Positions 1 to 9,183 of a stretch of 64,000 bases of DNA are shown here, piece after piece. Each line of letters opens with the position of its first letter. The stretch's first letter is position 1. The notes beneath the pieces were generated by a model, which saw only the letters and a list, made by a program, of their open reading frames with translations, made no database searches and was not told the origin of the DNA. The DNA lies in contig NZ_PYAW01000003.1 in the NCBI RefSeq assembly GCF_003014755.1, forward strand, positions 992,001 through 1,056,000. Direction: 5' to 3'. A program made the position numbers and the translations under genes. This stretch comes from Chitinophaga niastensis. Its GTDB lineage: Bacteria; Bacteroidota; Bacteroidia; Chitinophagales; Chitinophagaceae.

Positions 1-1703
1 AGGACGATAGCATCGAAGGCATCTATGATACCCTGAAACAAACAGCTAAAATTTCGCAGAGCGCCGGTGGTATCGGTTTAAGCATTCATAATATCCGTGC
101 AACAGGTTCTTATATCAGCGGTACCAACGGTACCTCCAATGGTATCATCCCGATGCTGCGTGTATTCAACGACACCGCACGCTATGTAGATCAGGGTGGT
201 GGCAAGCGTAAAGGCGCTTTCGCTATCTACCTGGAACCATGGCATGCCGACATCTTCGAATTCCTGGATCTGCGTAAGAACCACGGTAAAGAAGAAATGC
301 GCGCCCGTGACCTGTTCTACGCCCTCTGGATGCCGGATCTGTTTATGAAACGTGTAGAAGCTAATGGCGACTGGTCATTATTCTGTCCACATGAAGCACC
401 AGGCCTGCACGAATGCTGGGGGGAAGAATTTGAAGCCCTCTACGCCAAATACGAACAAGAAGGCCGCGCCCGCAAAACTATCAAAGCACAGGACCTCTGG
501 TTCGCCATCCTGGATGCGCAGATAGAAACAGGCAATCCATACCTGCTGTATAAAGATGCAGCCAACCGCAAATCCAATCAGCAGAACCTGGGTACCATCA
601 AAAGTTCCAACCTGTGTACAGAAATCATCGAATACACCGACGCCAACGAAGTAGCAGTATGTAACCTGGCCTCCCTGGCGCTGCCCCGCTTTGTTATTGA
701 CGGAAAATTTGATCACGATAAATTATACGAAGTAACCTATCAGGCTACTTTGAACCTCAATAAAATCATCGACAATAACTTCTACCCTATTGAAGAAGCA
801 AGACGCAGTAACATGCGCCACCGCCCTATTGGTTTGGGTGTACAAGGACTTGCCGATGCGTTTATCCTGATGCGTTATCCTTTTGAAAGTGATGAAGCTA
901 AAAAACTGAACAGCGAAATATTTGAAACCATTTACTTCGCCGGTCTGACTGCTTCCAACGATCTGGCTAAAGCTGAAGGCGCATATGAAACATTCAAAGG
1001 CTCCCCTTCCTCAAAAGGTATCCTGCAGTTTGATATGTGGAATGTGAAACCTTCTGCACGCTGGAACTGGGATGCGTTGAAAAAATCCATCGTAAAAGAT
1101 GGTATCCGCAACTCCCTCCTGCTGGCGCCAATGCCTACTGCATCTACTTCACAGATCCTCGGCAACAACGAGTGCTTTGAACCATACACTTCCAACATCT
1201 ACACCCGTCGTGTATTGAGTGGTGAATTTGTAGTGGTAAACAAACACCTGCTGAAAGACCTGGTAGAACTGGGCCTGTGGGATAATGAAATGAAAACAAA
1301 AATTATTTCGCACAATGGCTCTATCCAGAACATTGCCGAAATACCTGGCAATATCAAAGAACTGTACAAAACAGTTTGGGAAATTAAACAACGTAACCTC
1401 ATTGATATGGCTGCTGACCGCGGGGCGTTCATCTGCCAGTCACAATCACTGAACCTGTTCGTTGACACACCTTCTGTTGCCAAGCTCACCTCTATGCACT
1501 TCTACGCCTGGAAGAAAGGCCTGAAAACAGGTATGTATTATCTGCGTACACAAGCGGCTGCACAGGCAGTACAGTTTACTGTAGAAAAACAAGGTGGTCA
1601 GCAGATCCAGCCAGTTGTTGCAACAGGTGGTGATAGCGCAGAAGAAATCGTGGAAGGTGCCGTTTGCACCATGGAAGAAGGTTGCGTTACTTGTAGTGCA
1701 TAA
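1..1703 (+). CDS. nrdA: Ribonucleoside-diphosphate reductase alpha subunit (class Ia), 5' truncated by window edge
   Basis: This subunit reduces ribonucleotides to deoxyribonucleotides. The reading frame is open from base 3, so the gene starts upstream of the window. Comparison with human RRM1 from memory suggests that about 225 N-terminal residues are missing, including the ATP cone and the first redox cysteine, which lies just before the window. Visible hallmarks are the SNLCTEI active-site motif (Cys codon 615-617), the second redox cysteine in VAVCNLAS (660-662), PYTSNIYTRRVLSGEF, and a C-terminal CVTC pair for thioredoxin or glutaredoxin reduction. The protein resembles eukaryotic R1 much more than E. 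coli NrdA. No nrdB is seen downstream; it would be upstream or elsewhere. A strong terminator follows the stop. Identification is secure. Confidence 0.95.
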   Translation, partial: DDSIEGIYDTLKQTAKISQSAGGIGLSIHNIRATGSYISGTNGTSNGIIPMLRVFNDTARYVDQGGGKRKGAFAIYLEPWHADIFEFLDLRKNHGKEEMRARDLFYALWMPDLFMKRVEANGDWSLFCPHEAPGLHECWGEEFEALYAKYEQEGRARKTIKAQDLWFAILDAQIETGNPYLLYKDAANRKSNQQNLGTIKSSNLCTEIIEYTDANEVAVCNLASLALPRFVIDGKFDHDKLYEVTYQATLNLNKIIDNNFYPIEEARRSNMRHRPIGLGVQGLADAFILMRYPFESDEAKKLNSEIFETIYFAGLTASNDLAKAEGAYETFKGSPSSKGILQFDMWNVKPSARWNWDALKKSIVKDGIRNSLLLAPMPTASTSQILGNNECFEPYTSNIYTRRVLSGEFVVVNKHLLKDLVELGLWDNEMKTKIISHNGSIQNIAEIPGNIKELYKTVWEIKQRNLIDMAADRGAFICQSQSLNLFVDTPSVAKLTSMHFYAWKKGLKTGMYYLRTQAAAQAVQFTVEKQGGQQIQPVVATGGDSAEEIVEGAVCTMEEGCVTCSA

Positions 1704-1725
1704 GGGTTTATGTAAGTATAAATGC

Positions 1726-1757
1726 AAATCCCTGGTCGGAAGGCCAGGGATTTTTTT
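1726..1757 (+). terminator. Rho-independent terminator of nrdA
   Basis: A hairpin with 10-nt arms (AAATCCCTGG and its complement) and an 8-nt loop is followed by a T run, 23 bases after the nrdA stop. It ends just before the palindromic repeat, so nrdA has a conventional terminator as well as the repeat. Confidence 0.8.
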
Positions 1758-1761
1758 GTGT

Positions 1762-1940
1762 TTGTCTTTCTCCCGATTAGGCTGATTATACTGATTACCC
1801 TGATTCTATTTTTTTGATTAAAAAAGATTAGCGAAGATTAAAGCGGGTATTATTCGCTTTAATCTTCGCTAATCTTTTTTGATCTTTTATTAATCACAAA
1901 AATAAAATCAGGGTAATCAGTCTAATCGGGAGAAAGACAA
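1762..1940. repeat. Family-A intergenic palindrome (9-nt GATTAnnCT units), copy 1
   Basis: A 179-bp inverted repeat lies between the convergent nrdA and trmH genes. Outer arms begin TTGTCTTTCTCCCGATTAG and close with the complement. Inside is a second stem, GATTAGCGAAGATTAAAGCG against its complement. The left arm has three 9-nt units (GATTAGGCT, GATTATACT, GATTACCCT), while the right arm has two, so one unit has been gained or lost. There is no ORF inside. Five more copies of this family occur in the window. Confidence 0.9.
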
Positions 1941-1947
1941 CCTCCGC

Positions 1948-2550
1948 TCAATCCTCGTTCATATCATCTTCTTTAAATCCCCACTCCTCCAGCAAGGTAG
2001 TATACTGCCCTTCCGGCAATCCCTGCTTATCATAATGACCGGCCATTGTTTTCTGCCGCAGGGCTTCATAAATGCTCACGGCACAAGCCACGGAAATATT
2101 CAGCGATCTTATAATTCCCATTTGAGGAATAATAAAATTACCATCCGCCAATGCTCTTACCCCATCGCTCACACCATTTTGTTCATTGCCGAAAATCAAT
2201 GCTACAGAACCGGTGAAATCAATACTATATAAACTCACAGCATCTGTTGCCAGATGTGTAGTAAAAATCTTATCATACTTTTTACGCAATGCTGCAATGC
2301 ATGCTGCTGCATTGTCAAACTCGTAGGTGGTAAGCCATCTTTCTGCACTGCTACTGCTTCTATGCCCCCATTTCTTATGTCTTGGCGCCATTGTATTGAT
2401 CACATAAATATCCTGTATACCCACTGCATCACAGGTACGCATAACGGCAGAAATATTGTGAGGGTCCTGTACATCCTCCAGCACTACGGTTAAATTAGAC
2501 TGCCGTTTGTTTAATACCGACAGTAATCGCTCTTTTCTTTCTGGTGTCAT
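1948..2550 (-). CDS. trmH: TrmH-type SpoU-family RNA 2'-O-methyltransferase
   Basis: This is a SPOUT methyltransferase predicted to methylate a ribose 2'-OH, most likely G18 of tRNA. The 200-residue protein has no extra substrate-binding N-terminal domain, as in E. coli TrmH. The three family motifs are visible: DPHNISAVMRTCDAVG near residue 30 with the conserved Arg, ALIFGNEQNGVS in the middle, and the knot-forming IIRSLNISVACAVSIYEA near residue 160. The start is the ATG at 2548-2550. The gene is convergent with nrdA, with a palindromic repeat between them. Family membership is certain; the exact target nucleotide is inferred from similarity to TrmH rather than to RlmB or TrmL. Confidence 0.9.
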   Translation of the reverse strand: MTPERKERLLSVLNKRQSNLTVVLEDVQDPHNISAVMRTCDAVGIQDIYVINTMAPRHKKWGHRSSSSAERWLTTYEFDNAAACIAALRKKYDKIFTTHLATDAVSLYSIDFTGSVALIFGNEQNGVSDGVRALADGNFIIPQMGIIRSLNISVACAVSIYEALRQKTMAGHYDKQGLPEGQYTTLLEEWGFKEDDMNED

Positions 2551-2567
2551 ATGCTATGATATTAACG

Positions 2568-2575
2568 CAAAAATA
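2568..2575 (-). promoter_or_regulatory. Bacteroidota -7 element for trmH
   Basis: TATTTTTG on the minus strand fits TAnnTTTG, 18 bases upstream of the trmH ATG. No clear -33 TTTG is present at the usual distance, so this is a motif match only. Confidence 0.35.
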
Positions 2576-2647
2576 CGAAATAGCAGAAAGCTTTAAGCTT
2601 TCAACAATATGCTTATCTTCATGCCTTATAATCAAATAGAATAACCT

Positions 2648-5350
2648 ATGTTCAAAAAGATCCTGAAAATTGTGGCGATCACAATAGTGGTCTTGCTATT
2701 GGCAGCCATAGCCATACCATATTTTTTCAAAGACAAAATAGTAGCGAAAGTAAAAACAGAGCTGAACAAACGTCTTACTGCTAAAGTAGATTTTAAAGAT
2801 GTGGATATCAGCTTGTTCCGTCATTTTCCCCGGCTGGCAGTAGGCCTGGAAGAGCTGCAGGTAATTGGTACCGGCGACTTTGCAGGAGATACCCTTCTGG
2901 CTGTAAAACAAATAGATGTAGCACTCAATCTCATGAGTGTAATTAAGGGAGATAAGATGGACATCTACAATATCGCCCTCATACAGCCACGCATACACGC
3001 TATTGTGAATAAAAACGGTGCGGCTAACTGGAACATCACCAAGCCCGATACCACAGCGGCTAATCCCGCTGATACCAGCAAAAGTAAATTTGCCCTCAGT
3101 TTACAGCAATATAAAATTGAAGATGCCTTTATCAGTTATGATGATCGTCAGGGTAACATGGCACTGTTAGTAGAAGGCTTAACCCATAAAGGTAAAGGTG
3201 ATTTCACACAGGACCAGTTCACCCTGGAAACCAGTACGGTGGCTGATGGCATCACCTTCCGCTATGGACTGATCCCTTATCTCTCCGGCGTTAAAACTAA
3301 ACTGGATGCAGCTATCCAAATAGATAATAACAGTAAAACCTATACGTTAAAAGAAAGCAAAGTTTCGCTCAACAACCTGGAACTGGCCCTGCAAGGGTTT
3401 TTCAAACTGGTAAACGATTCTACTTACGGAATGGATATGAGCTTTAAAGCACCTTCTACCAACTTTAAAGACTTGTTATCACTGGTACCAGCAGTATACA
3501 AGACAGATTTTGATAAGATAAAAACCAGCGGTACCGCAGCTTTCAGCGGATTTGTAAAAGGCAGCTACGCTCCTAAACAAATGCCGTCCTTTGGGCTGGA
3601 CCTCAACGTAAAAGATGGTTTCTTCCAATATCCTGATCTGCCTAAACCAGTGAAAAATATTCAGATTGCGATGAAAATCAGCAACCCGGATGGTGTACCT
3701 GATCATACTATCATCGACATGCCTACCGGTCACCTGGAAATGGATAACACACCACTGGATCTCCGGATGCTGGTGAAAACACCGGTTTCGGATCTGTATG
3801 TAGACGCTGCCGCAAAGGGTAAGCTTGATCTGTCTAAAATCACGCAGTTTGTAAAACTGGCAGCCGGCACTAACTTAACAGGCCTGCTGGATGCAGACAT
3901 CACTGCTAAAGGAAATATGAGTGCCATAGAAAAACAACAATACGATCGCTTCTATGCCGCCGGCACGCTGCAATTGAGCAATATGTTCTATAAAAGCAAA
4001 GATTATCCCGATGGTGTAAAAGTGAATAATCTCTCCTTACAGTTCAATCCTAAAAATGTAACCGTAAAAGACCTGAATGGTCAATACCTGGGTACCAACT
4101 TTGAAGCAAACGGAGAAGTGAATAACCTGCTCGCCTATACGTTTAAAAACGCACCGCTGGATGGTAAATTCAATTTCAAGGCAGATGAAATAAACCTGGA
4201 CAAATGGATGGGCACTACCAGTTCTTCCGCTACTACCACTACTGCTAAAAAAGATACCGCTGCTGCTGCACCGTTTGCAGTACCGGCCAATCTGAACATC
4301 GGCTTACAGGCCAATGTAAATAAAGTACACTACGATAAAGCAGACCTTAACAATGTATCCGGTAACCTGTTGGTGAAAGACGAAACAGTAACCATGCAGC
4401 AGCTCAAAGCCAATGCACTGCAGGGTACTATGGAAATAAATGGCAGCTACAGCACCAAAAACAGCAAAACAAATCCGGATATCAACCTGGCCTACAACGT
4501 GCAAAACCTGGATGTACAACAAACATTCAACGCATTCAATACCGTACAGAAATTAATGCCGATCGGTAAATTCCTCTCCGGTAAAATCACCTCTCAGTTA
4601 ACCATGCATGGTAAATTGGGGAAAGATATGTCGCCTGACTTAAGCACCCTTACCGGCGATGGTAACCTGTTGCTGATAGAAGGTTTCCTGAAACAGTTTG
4701 CACCGGTAGATCAGCTGGCGAATACACTCAATGTATCTCAACTGAAAGATATTTCTTTACGTGATATCAAAAACTATTTTTCCTTTGAAAACGGCCGCGT
4801 AAAAGTGAATCCTTTCAAAGTAACGGTGAGCGGCATCCGGATGGATATTGCGGGATCTCACGGCTTTGACCAATCACTCGATTATACCCTGCAACTTGCA
4901 CTGCCACGTAGTTTGATGGGATCTGCCGGCAACAATCTCATAAACGGTCTGGCTTCACAGGCGCAAAGCAAAGGCATCCCGGTAAACCTGGGCGACAGTG
5001 TGCATCTGCAGGTATTAATGGCGGGTAACATTCTCAAACCAAGTCTGAAAACAGACCTGCGGGAAAGCGCCAACAGCCTGAAAGCACAAGCTACTGAACT
5101 GGTAAAAAACAAAATTGATACCGTTAAAAATACGGTGAAGGATAGTGTAAACCAGATCAAAAACAACGCTGTTAATTCTCTGAAAAACGAATTAAAAAAT
5201 CAACTCAGCGGTAAAAAAGATTCTGCCCAAACCGGTGGTGGCAAGCCATTGGAAAACTTAGGCAAACAAGCCGGCGAATCTGCGAAGAATACGCTTAACA
5301 GCCTGTTTGGTAAGAAGAAAAGTAATAATGCAGATACTACAAAACACTAG
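2648..5350 (+). CDS. AsmA family protein (inner-membrane-anchored, periplasmic)
   Basis: This is a 900-residue protein with an N-terminal membrane anchor (residues about 8-28) followed by a long beta-rich periplasmic region with the layout of AsmA/YhjG-type proteins. The N-terminal AsmA domain is recognisable (ALNLMSVIKGDKMDIYNIAL, PRIHAIVNKNGAANWNI). The AsmA-like C-terminal domain around residues 650-800 contains the SGIRMDIAGSHGFDQSLDY stretch. The tail, from about 810, is a Lys/Asn/Ala/Ser-rich amphipathic segment ending in a hydrophilic region. AsmA relatives are linked to outer-membrane lipid transport and biogenesis; which lipid is handled here cannot be read from sequence. The start ATG at 2648 is the first in frame after the trmH promoter region. 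Confidence 0.85.
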   Translation: MFKKILKIVAITIVVLLLAAIAIPYFFKDKIVAKVKTELNKRLTAKVDFKDVDISLFRHFPRLAVGLEELQVIGTGDFAGDTLLAVKQIDVALNLMSVIKGDKMDIYNIALIQPRIHAIVNKNGAANWNITKPDTTAANPADTSKSKFALSLQQYKIEDAFISYDDRQGNMALLVEGLTHKGKGDFTQDQFTLETSTVADGITFRYGLIPYLSGVKTKLDAAIQIDNNSKTYTLKESKVSLNNLELALQGFFKLVNDSTYGMDMSFKAPSTNFKDLLSLVPAVYKTDFDKIKTSGTAAFSGFVKGSYAPKQMPSFGLDLNVKDGFFQYPDLPKPVKNIQIAMKISNPDGVPDHTIIDMPTGHLEMDNTPLDLRMLVKTPVSDLYVDAAAKGKLDLSKITQFVKLAAGTNLTGLLDADITAKGNMSAIEKQQYDRFYAAGTLQLSNMFYKSKDYPDGVKVNNLSLQFNPKNVTVKDLNGQYLGTNFEANGEVNNLLAYTFKNAPLDGKFNFKADEINLDKWMGTTSSSATTTTAKKDTAAAAPFAVPANLNIGLQANVNKVHYDKADLNNVSGNLLVKDETVTMQQLKANALQGTMEINGSYSTKNSKTNPDINLAYNVQNLDVQQTFNAFNTVQKLMPIGKFLSGKITSQLTMHGKLGKDMSPDLSTLTGDGNLLLIEGFLKQFAPVDQLANTLNVSQLKDISLRDIKNYFSFENGRVKVNPFKVTVSGIRMDIAGSHGFDQSLDYTLQLALPRSLMGSAGNNLINGLASQAQSKGIPVNLGDSVHLQVLMAGNILKPSLKTDLRESANSLKAQATELVKNKIDTVKNTVKDSVNQIKNNAVNSLKNELKNQLSGKKDSAQTGGGKPLENLGKQAGESAKNTLNSLFGKKKSNNADTTKH

Positions 5351-5354
5351 GGAT

Positions 5355-5480
5355 AAATTGTCTTTTCCATGATTAGACTGATTATGCTGATTACCCTGAT
5401 TTTGTTTTTTTTGATTTAGAAGGATTTAAAAAGAATCATGGTAATCAGCATAATCAGTCTAATCATGGAAAAGACAATTT
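5355..5480. repeat. Family-A intergenic palindrome, copy 2 (short form)
   Basis: This 126-bp palindrome has 41-bp arms that are exactly complementary. They start AAATTGTCTTTTCCATGATT and end with its complement at 5480. The arms carry GATTAGACT, GATTATGCT and GATTACC units. The inner GATTAGCGAAG stem of other copies is missing. It lies 5 bp after the AsmA-family stop codon and 34 bp before the SdpI-family gene. Confidence 0.9.
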
Positions 5481-5514
5481 CTTTCCGTAACTTATACTAA
5501 CCAAACCCCGGACC

Positions 5515-5895
5515 ATGTTGCTGAGATTCCTGCATACTACTTATTGCAATGCTGCCCTCTTCGCTGGTGTGTTGTTTTGTATCATGGGATACTTTATCCG
5601 TCGTTATCCTCCTAAAAGCACTAAATCATGGTATGGCTACCGCAGCTTCCTGTCTACCCGCAACCTGGAAATGTGGCATGCCGCCAATAAATATGCAGCC
5701 TATACATCCAGACGTATAGGGGTGATCCTCATCCTTACCGGAGTAGCCTGCGCGCTGGTCTTTGACCGGCAAACAGACTGGTTCCTGTACATTACAGTGG
5801 GAGCTGTTGTTGCAGGTACGATGTATATGGTAGGTGATACGGAATGGCAATTATCCCAACACTTTGATAAAGACGGCAACCGCATTTCTTCCTGA
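5515..5895 (+). CDS. SdpI family small membrane protein
   Basis: This 126-residue protein has three predicted transmembrane stretches (about residues 8-28, 67-85 and 90-108). Between the first and second lies the SdpI-family signature KSWYGYRSFLSTRNLEMWHAANKYA, in which the YGYRS, W and AN residues are diagnostic. B. subtilis SdpI is an immunity and signalling protein for the SDP toxin, but most family members, like this one, have no toxin beside them and no known role. The protein is about the size of the minimal SdpI domain. The gene is convergent with the RND efflux operon. Confidence 0.75.
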   Translation: MLLRFLHTTYCNAALFAGVLFCIMGYFIRRYPPKSTKSWYGYRSFLSTRNLEMWHAANKYAAYTSRRIGVILILTGVACALVFDRQTDWFLYITVGAVVAGTMYMVGDTEWQLSQHFDKDGNRISS

Positions 5896-5924
5896 AAACA
5901 AAAAGGCGCTGCTTTCGCAACGCC
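5893..5924 (-). terminator. Terminator of the efflux operon
   Basis: Read on the minus strand, an 8-bp hairpin with a 4-nt loop (GGCGTTGC against GCAGCGCC, one mismatch) is followed by TTTTTGTTTT. It lies 48 bases beyond the RND pump stop codon and overlaps the end of the SdpI-family gene on the other strand. Confidence 0.6.
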
Positions 5925-5971
5925 CGTTTGTCTATTGTACAATTATAAACCCTTCTCTTTAAAAAAACCTG

Positions 5972-8900
5972 TTACAGCCTTCCCTGGATATCATGTTCCG
6001 GTACTGCCTGATAGTGTTCTTTCATCTGCTTTAGTTTTGCTTTACCATAAGCGAGACGGGTGATCACTACATACAATACAGGCACAATAAATATAGCCAG
6101 GAAGGTAGCGGTAAACATACCACCCAATACTGTCCAGCCCATGGTTTTACGTGCTTCCGCACCCGCACCGGAGGAGAATACCAGCGGCATAATACCTAAC
6201 AGGAAAGCCAGCGATGTCATGATAATAGGACGTAAACGCAGCTTGGCAGCTTCTACAGCGGCTGTTACCAGGTCCATGCCTTTATCCACACGTTCTTTTG
6301 CAAACTCCACAATCAGGATCGCATTTTTGGCCGATAAACCGATCAGCGTAATCAAACCAATCTGTGCATATACGTTGTTACTCAGTTTAGGCAGGAACGT
6401 TAGTACCGTAATGGCCCCAAAGGCGCCAATAGGCACTGCCAGCAATACCGAGAAGGGAACAGACCAACTCTCATATAATGCTGCCAGGAACAGGAACACA
6501 AAGATGATTGACAACGCAAATATGTAGATGGTTTTGGAACCGGATAATAATTCCTCTCTGCTCAAACCGGAGAACTCATAACCATATCCTTCCGGTAGCG
6601 TTTGTGCAGCTACCTCTTTTAATGCATTGATAGCATCGCCACTACTATAGCCCGGAGCCGGGTTACCATTTACTTCCGCAGAACGGAAAAGGTTATAGTG
6701 AGATATTACCGGCGCACTTTCTATCACTTTATAAGAAGTCAGTGTACTCAGTGGCACCATAGTACCGGCCGTGTTGCGCACAAAGAACTGGCTCAGGTTT
6801 TTAATGTCGCCACGATAAGTAGAATCCGCCTGCGTTACCACACGAAAGTTACGTCCGTAAATAGTAAAGTCATTGATATAAGCACTACCCATATACGTTT
6901 GCAGTGCCGAAGCAATATCAGATATTTTCACACCCATCTTCTTCGCTTTCTCACGGTCTATATCCAGCTGATAGCCAGGTGTACGGGCCGTAAAGAAAGA
7001 AAATGCCTTGGCTATCTCCGGACGTTTATTAGCAGCAGCTACAAAGCCCTGTAATACGCCCTCAAATGCTTTGATATCGCCATTTCCTTTTTGTTCCAAT
7101 ACAAAAGAGAAACCGGCTGTTTGTCCAAGACCCGGAATTGCCGGAGGAGGAATTACCACCACATTAGCTTCTTTATACTTACTCAGTTTTTTCTGAATAG
7201 CAGCTACCATTCCAAAGATCTGCAGTGAGTCCGGCTTACGCTCAGCCCATGGTTTCAGGGAACAGAAGATAGTAGCACTGTTGGATTTGGTAGCAAAGTT
7301 TACCGCATTCAAACCACCTAATGCTGCATAGTGTGCAATGCCCGGGGTATTGTCCAGGTCTTTCATCATCTGCTGCATCACTGCTACGGTACGCTCTGTA
7401 GAAGAGGATTCCGGCAGGTCAAAGGTGATGATCAAACGGCCTTCATCTTCCGTAGGAATAAATCCGGATGGTTTTGCCTTGAATAACATCATCGTACCTA
7501 CGAAAATGCAGACCAGGATCACCATTACAAAACGGAAGTAACGGATACTCTTTTTTACACCTATAGAATACCTGGATGTAGTATGCCCAAACCACCGGTT
7601 GAATTTAAAGAAGAACTTGTTCAGTCCCCTGGAATCCTTATCCAGGTGCATGGGCTTTAACAACAGGATACATAATGCCGGTGTTAATGACAACGCCACA
7701 AAAGCAGAAATCATTACAGAGATAGCAATGGTAATCGCAAACTGCTGATACAAACGGCCTACGATACCGGGTATAAATCCTACCGGCACAAACACCGCTG
7801 CAAGAATTAATGCAATCGCAATTACAGGTCCGGAGATTTCCTTCATCGCCTGTGCAGTAGCATCTCTTGGCGACATCTTCTCGTGATCTATGTTATGCTG
7901 CACTGCTTCCACCACCACAATAGCATCATCCACCACAATACCGATGGCCAGTACAAAACCGAACAGGGTTAAGGTATTGATGGTAAATCCAAGTGGTATA
8001 AAGAAGATAAAAGTAGCAATGATAGATACCGGGATCGCGAGGATCGGGATGAGCGTAGCGCGCCAGCTCTGGAGGAACAGGAACACCACAATCACTACCA
8101 GGATCAATGCTTCCACCAATGTATGCACCACCTCTTCAATAGATACTTTCACTACGGATACAGATTCAAACGGCACTACATATTCCACATCTTTAGGAAA
8201 TTGCTTTTTCAGCTGTTCCATAGCGGCGGTTACATTGGCCGCAGTTTGAATGGCATTGCTGCCCGGAGCCTGGTATACAAGCAGATAAGCCGCACGTTTA
8301 CCATCTACATAGTTATTACCTGCATAGTTAAATTTGCCCAGCTGCACACGTGCCACATCTTTCAGGTATACCAATGATCCGTCTGACGGGCGCGTTTTAA
8401 CAATGATATTTCCAAATTCTTCCGGTGTAGATAAACGGCCTTTGGTGAAGATGTTATATTCAAATGTTTGTCCTGTTTGTTGCGGCGGCGCACCAACTGT
8501 ACCAGCGGTGATCTGCGCATTCTGCTCTGCCAGCGCTGCACGGATATCATCAGCAGAAACGCCCATTTCAGCCAGCTTATCGGGTTTCAGCCAGATACGC
8601 ATACTAAAATCATCTGCACGGGTAAAGATATCGCCCACACCCTTTGCTCTCAGCAACGCATCTTTTACGTACACGTTGGTGTAGTTATCCAGAAAGGTGA
8701 TATCGTGTGAACCTTTGGGAGAGTAGAGCGCAACCAGCATCAGGATGCTGGGGTTACGCTTTCTAACGGTAAGGCCTAAACGCTGTACTTCCTGTGGTAA
8801 AGTTGGCTGCGCAATACCTACGCGGTTCTGCACATCCAGCGCAGCAATGTTGATGTCGGTACCTACTTCAAAGTTTACCGTCATACTCATTTGGCCGCTA

Positions 8901-9154
8901 CTGGTATTGTTGGTATTGATGTAAGTCATACCCGGTGTACCATTCACCTGTACTTCTACGGGTGTAGCTACTGTTTGCTCCACCGTTTGTGCATCTGCAC
9001 CGATATAAGTACCTGTTACCTGTACAGTGGGAGGCGAAATCTCCGGATACTGGCCAATGGCCAGGTTCATCATCGCCAATATCCCCACCAGCACCAACAC
9101 AATAGATATGACTATTGCCGTTACGGGTCGTTTTATAAAAGTATCTGCAATCAT
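5972..9154 (-). CDS. RND multidrug efflux pump, HAE1 family (AcrB/MexB-like)
   Basis: This inner-membrane proton antiporter exports hydrophobic compounds through a tripartite complex. The 1060-residue length is normal for the family. TM1 is at residues 10-30. The proton-relay aspartates are the pair at about 409-410 in GIVVDDAIVVVE, and the matching lysine is in GLSAKNAILIVEF near residue 940. The protein begins MIADTFIKRPV, typical of HAE1 pumps. It is the last gene of a tolC-mfp-RND operon, 29 bp after the fusion protein, in the OMF-first order common in Bacteroidota. Substrates cannot be predicted. No dedicated regulator gene is adjacent. Confidence 0.95.
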   Translation of the reverse strand: MIADTFIKRPVTAIVISIVLVLVGILAMMNLAIGQYPEISPPTVQVTGTYIGADAQTVEQTVATPVEVQVNGTPGMTYINTNNTSSGQMSMTVNFEVGTDINIAALDVQNRVGIAQPTLPQEVQRLGLTVRKRNPSILMLVALYSPKGSHDITFLDNYTNVYVKDALLRAKGVGDIFTRADDFSMRIWLKPDKLAEMGVSADDIRAALAEQNAQITAGTVGAPPQQTGQTFEYNIFTKGRLSTPEEFGNIIVKTRPSDGSLVYLKDVARVQLGKFNYAGNNYVDGKRAAYLLVYQAPGSNAIQTAANVTAAMEQLKKQFPKDVEYVVPFESVSVVKVSIEEVVHTLVEALILVVIVVFLFLQSWRATLIPILAIPVSIIATFIFFIPLGFTINTLTLFGFVLAIGIVVDDAIVVVEAVQHNIDHEKMSPRDATAQAMKEISGPVIAIALILAAVFVPVGFIPGIVGRLYQQFAITIAISVMISAFVALSLTPALCILLLKPMHLDKDSRGLNKFFFKFNRWFGHTTSRYSIGVKKSIRYFRFVMVILVCIFVGTMMLFKAKPSGFIPTEDEGRLIITFDLPESSSTERTVAVMQQMMKDLDNTPGIAHYAALGGLNAVNFATKSNSATIFCSLKPWAERKPDSLQIFGMVAAIQKKLSKYKEANVVVIPPPAIPGLGQTAGFSFVLEQKGNGDIKAFEGVLQGFVAAANKRPEIAKAFSFFTARTPGYQLDIDREKAKKMGVKISDIASALQTYMGSAYINDFTIYGRNFRVVTQADSTYRGDIKNLSQFFVRNTAGTMVPLSTLTSYKVIESAPVISHYNLFRSAEVNGNPAPGYSSGDAINALKEVAAQTLPEGYGYEFSGLSREELLSGSKTIYIFALSIIFVFLFLAALYESWSVPFSVLLAVPIGAFGAITVLTFLPKLSNNVYAQIGLITLIGLSAKNAILIVEFAKERVDKGMDLVTAAVEAAKLRLRPIIMTSLAFLLGIMPLVFSSGAGAEARKTMGWTVLGGMFTATFLAIFIVPVLYVVITRLAYGKAKLKQMKEHYQAVPEHDIQGRL

Positions 9155-9183
9155 GATCTTTTGCTGTTGATTCTACTGATAAA

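Noticed and set aside
78..140. Asn in place of a Cys in the ribonucleotide reductase stretch LSIHNIRATG, suspected loss of a redox cysteine
   Set aside because: Counting along human RRM1 from memory places the redox Cys218 in SSCFLL, which is just before the window. The cysteine in the human IRATG region is not the catalytic one.
1762..1940. Insertion sequence or MITE with target duplication
   Set aside because: No transposase or clear flanking direct repeat is visible, and the arms differ between copies while matching each other. I keep it as a palindromic repeat; a MITE origin cannot be excluded.
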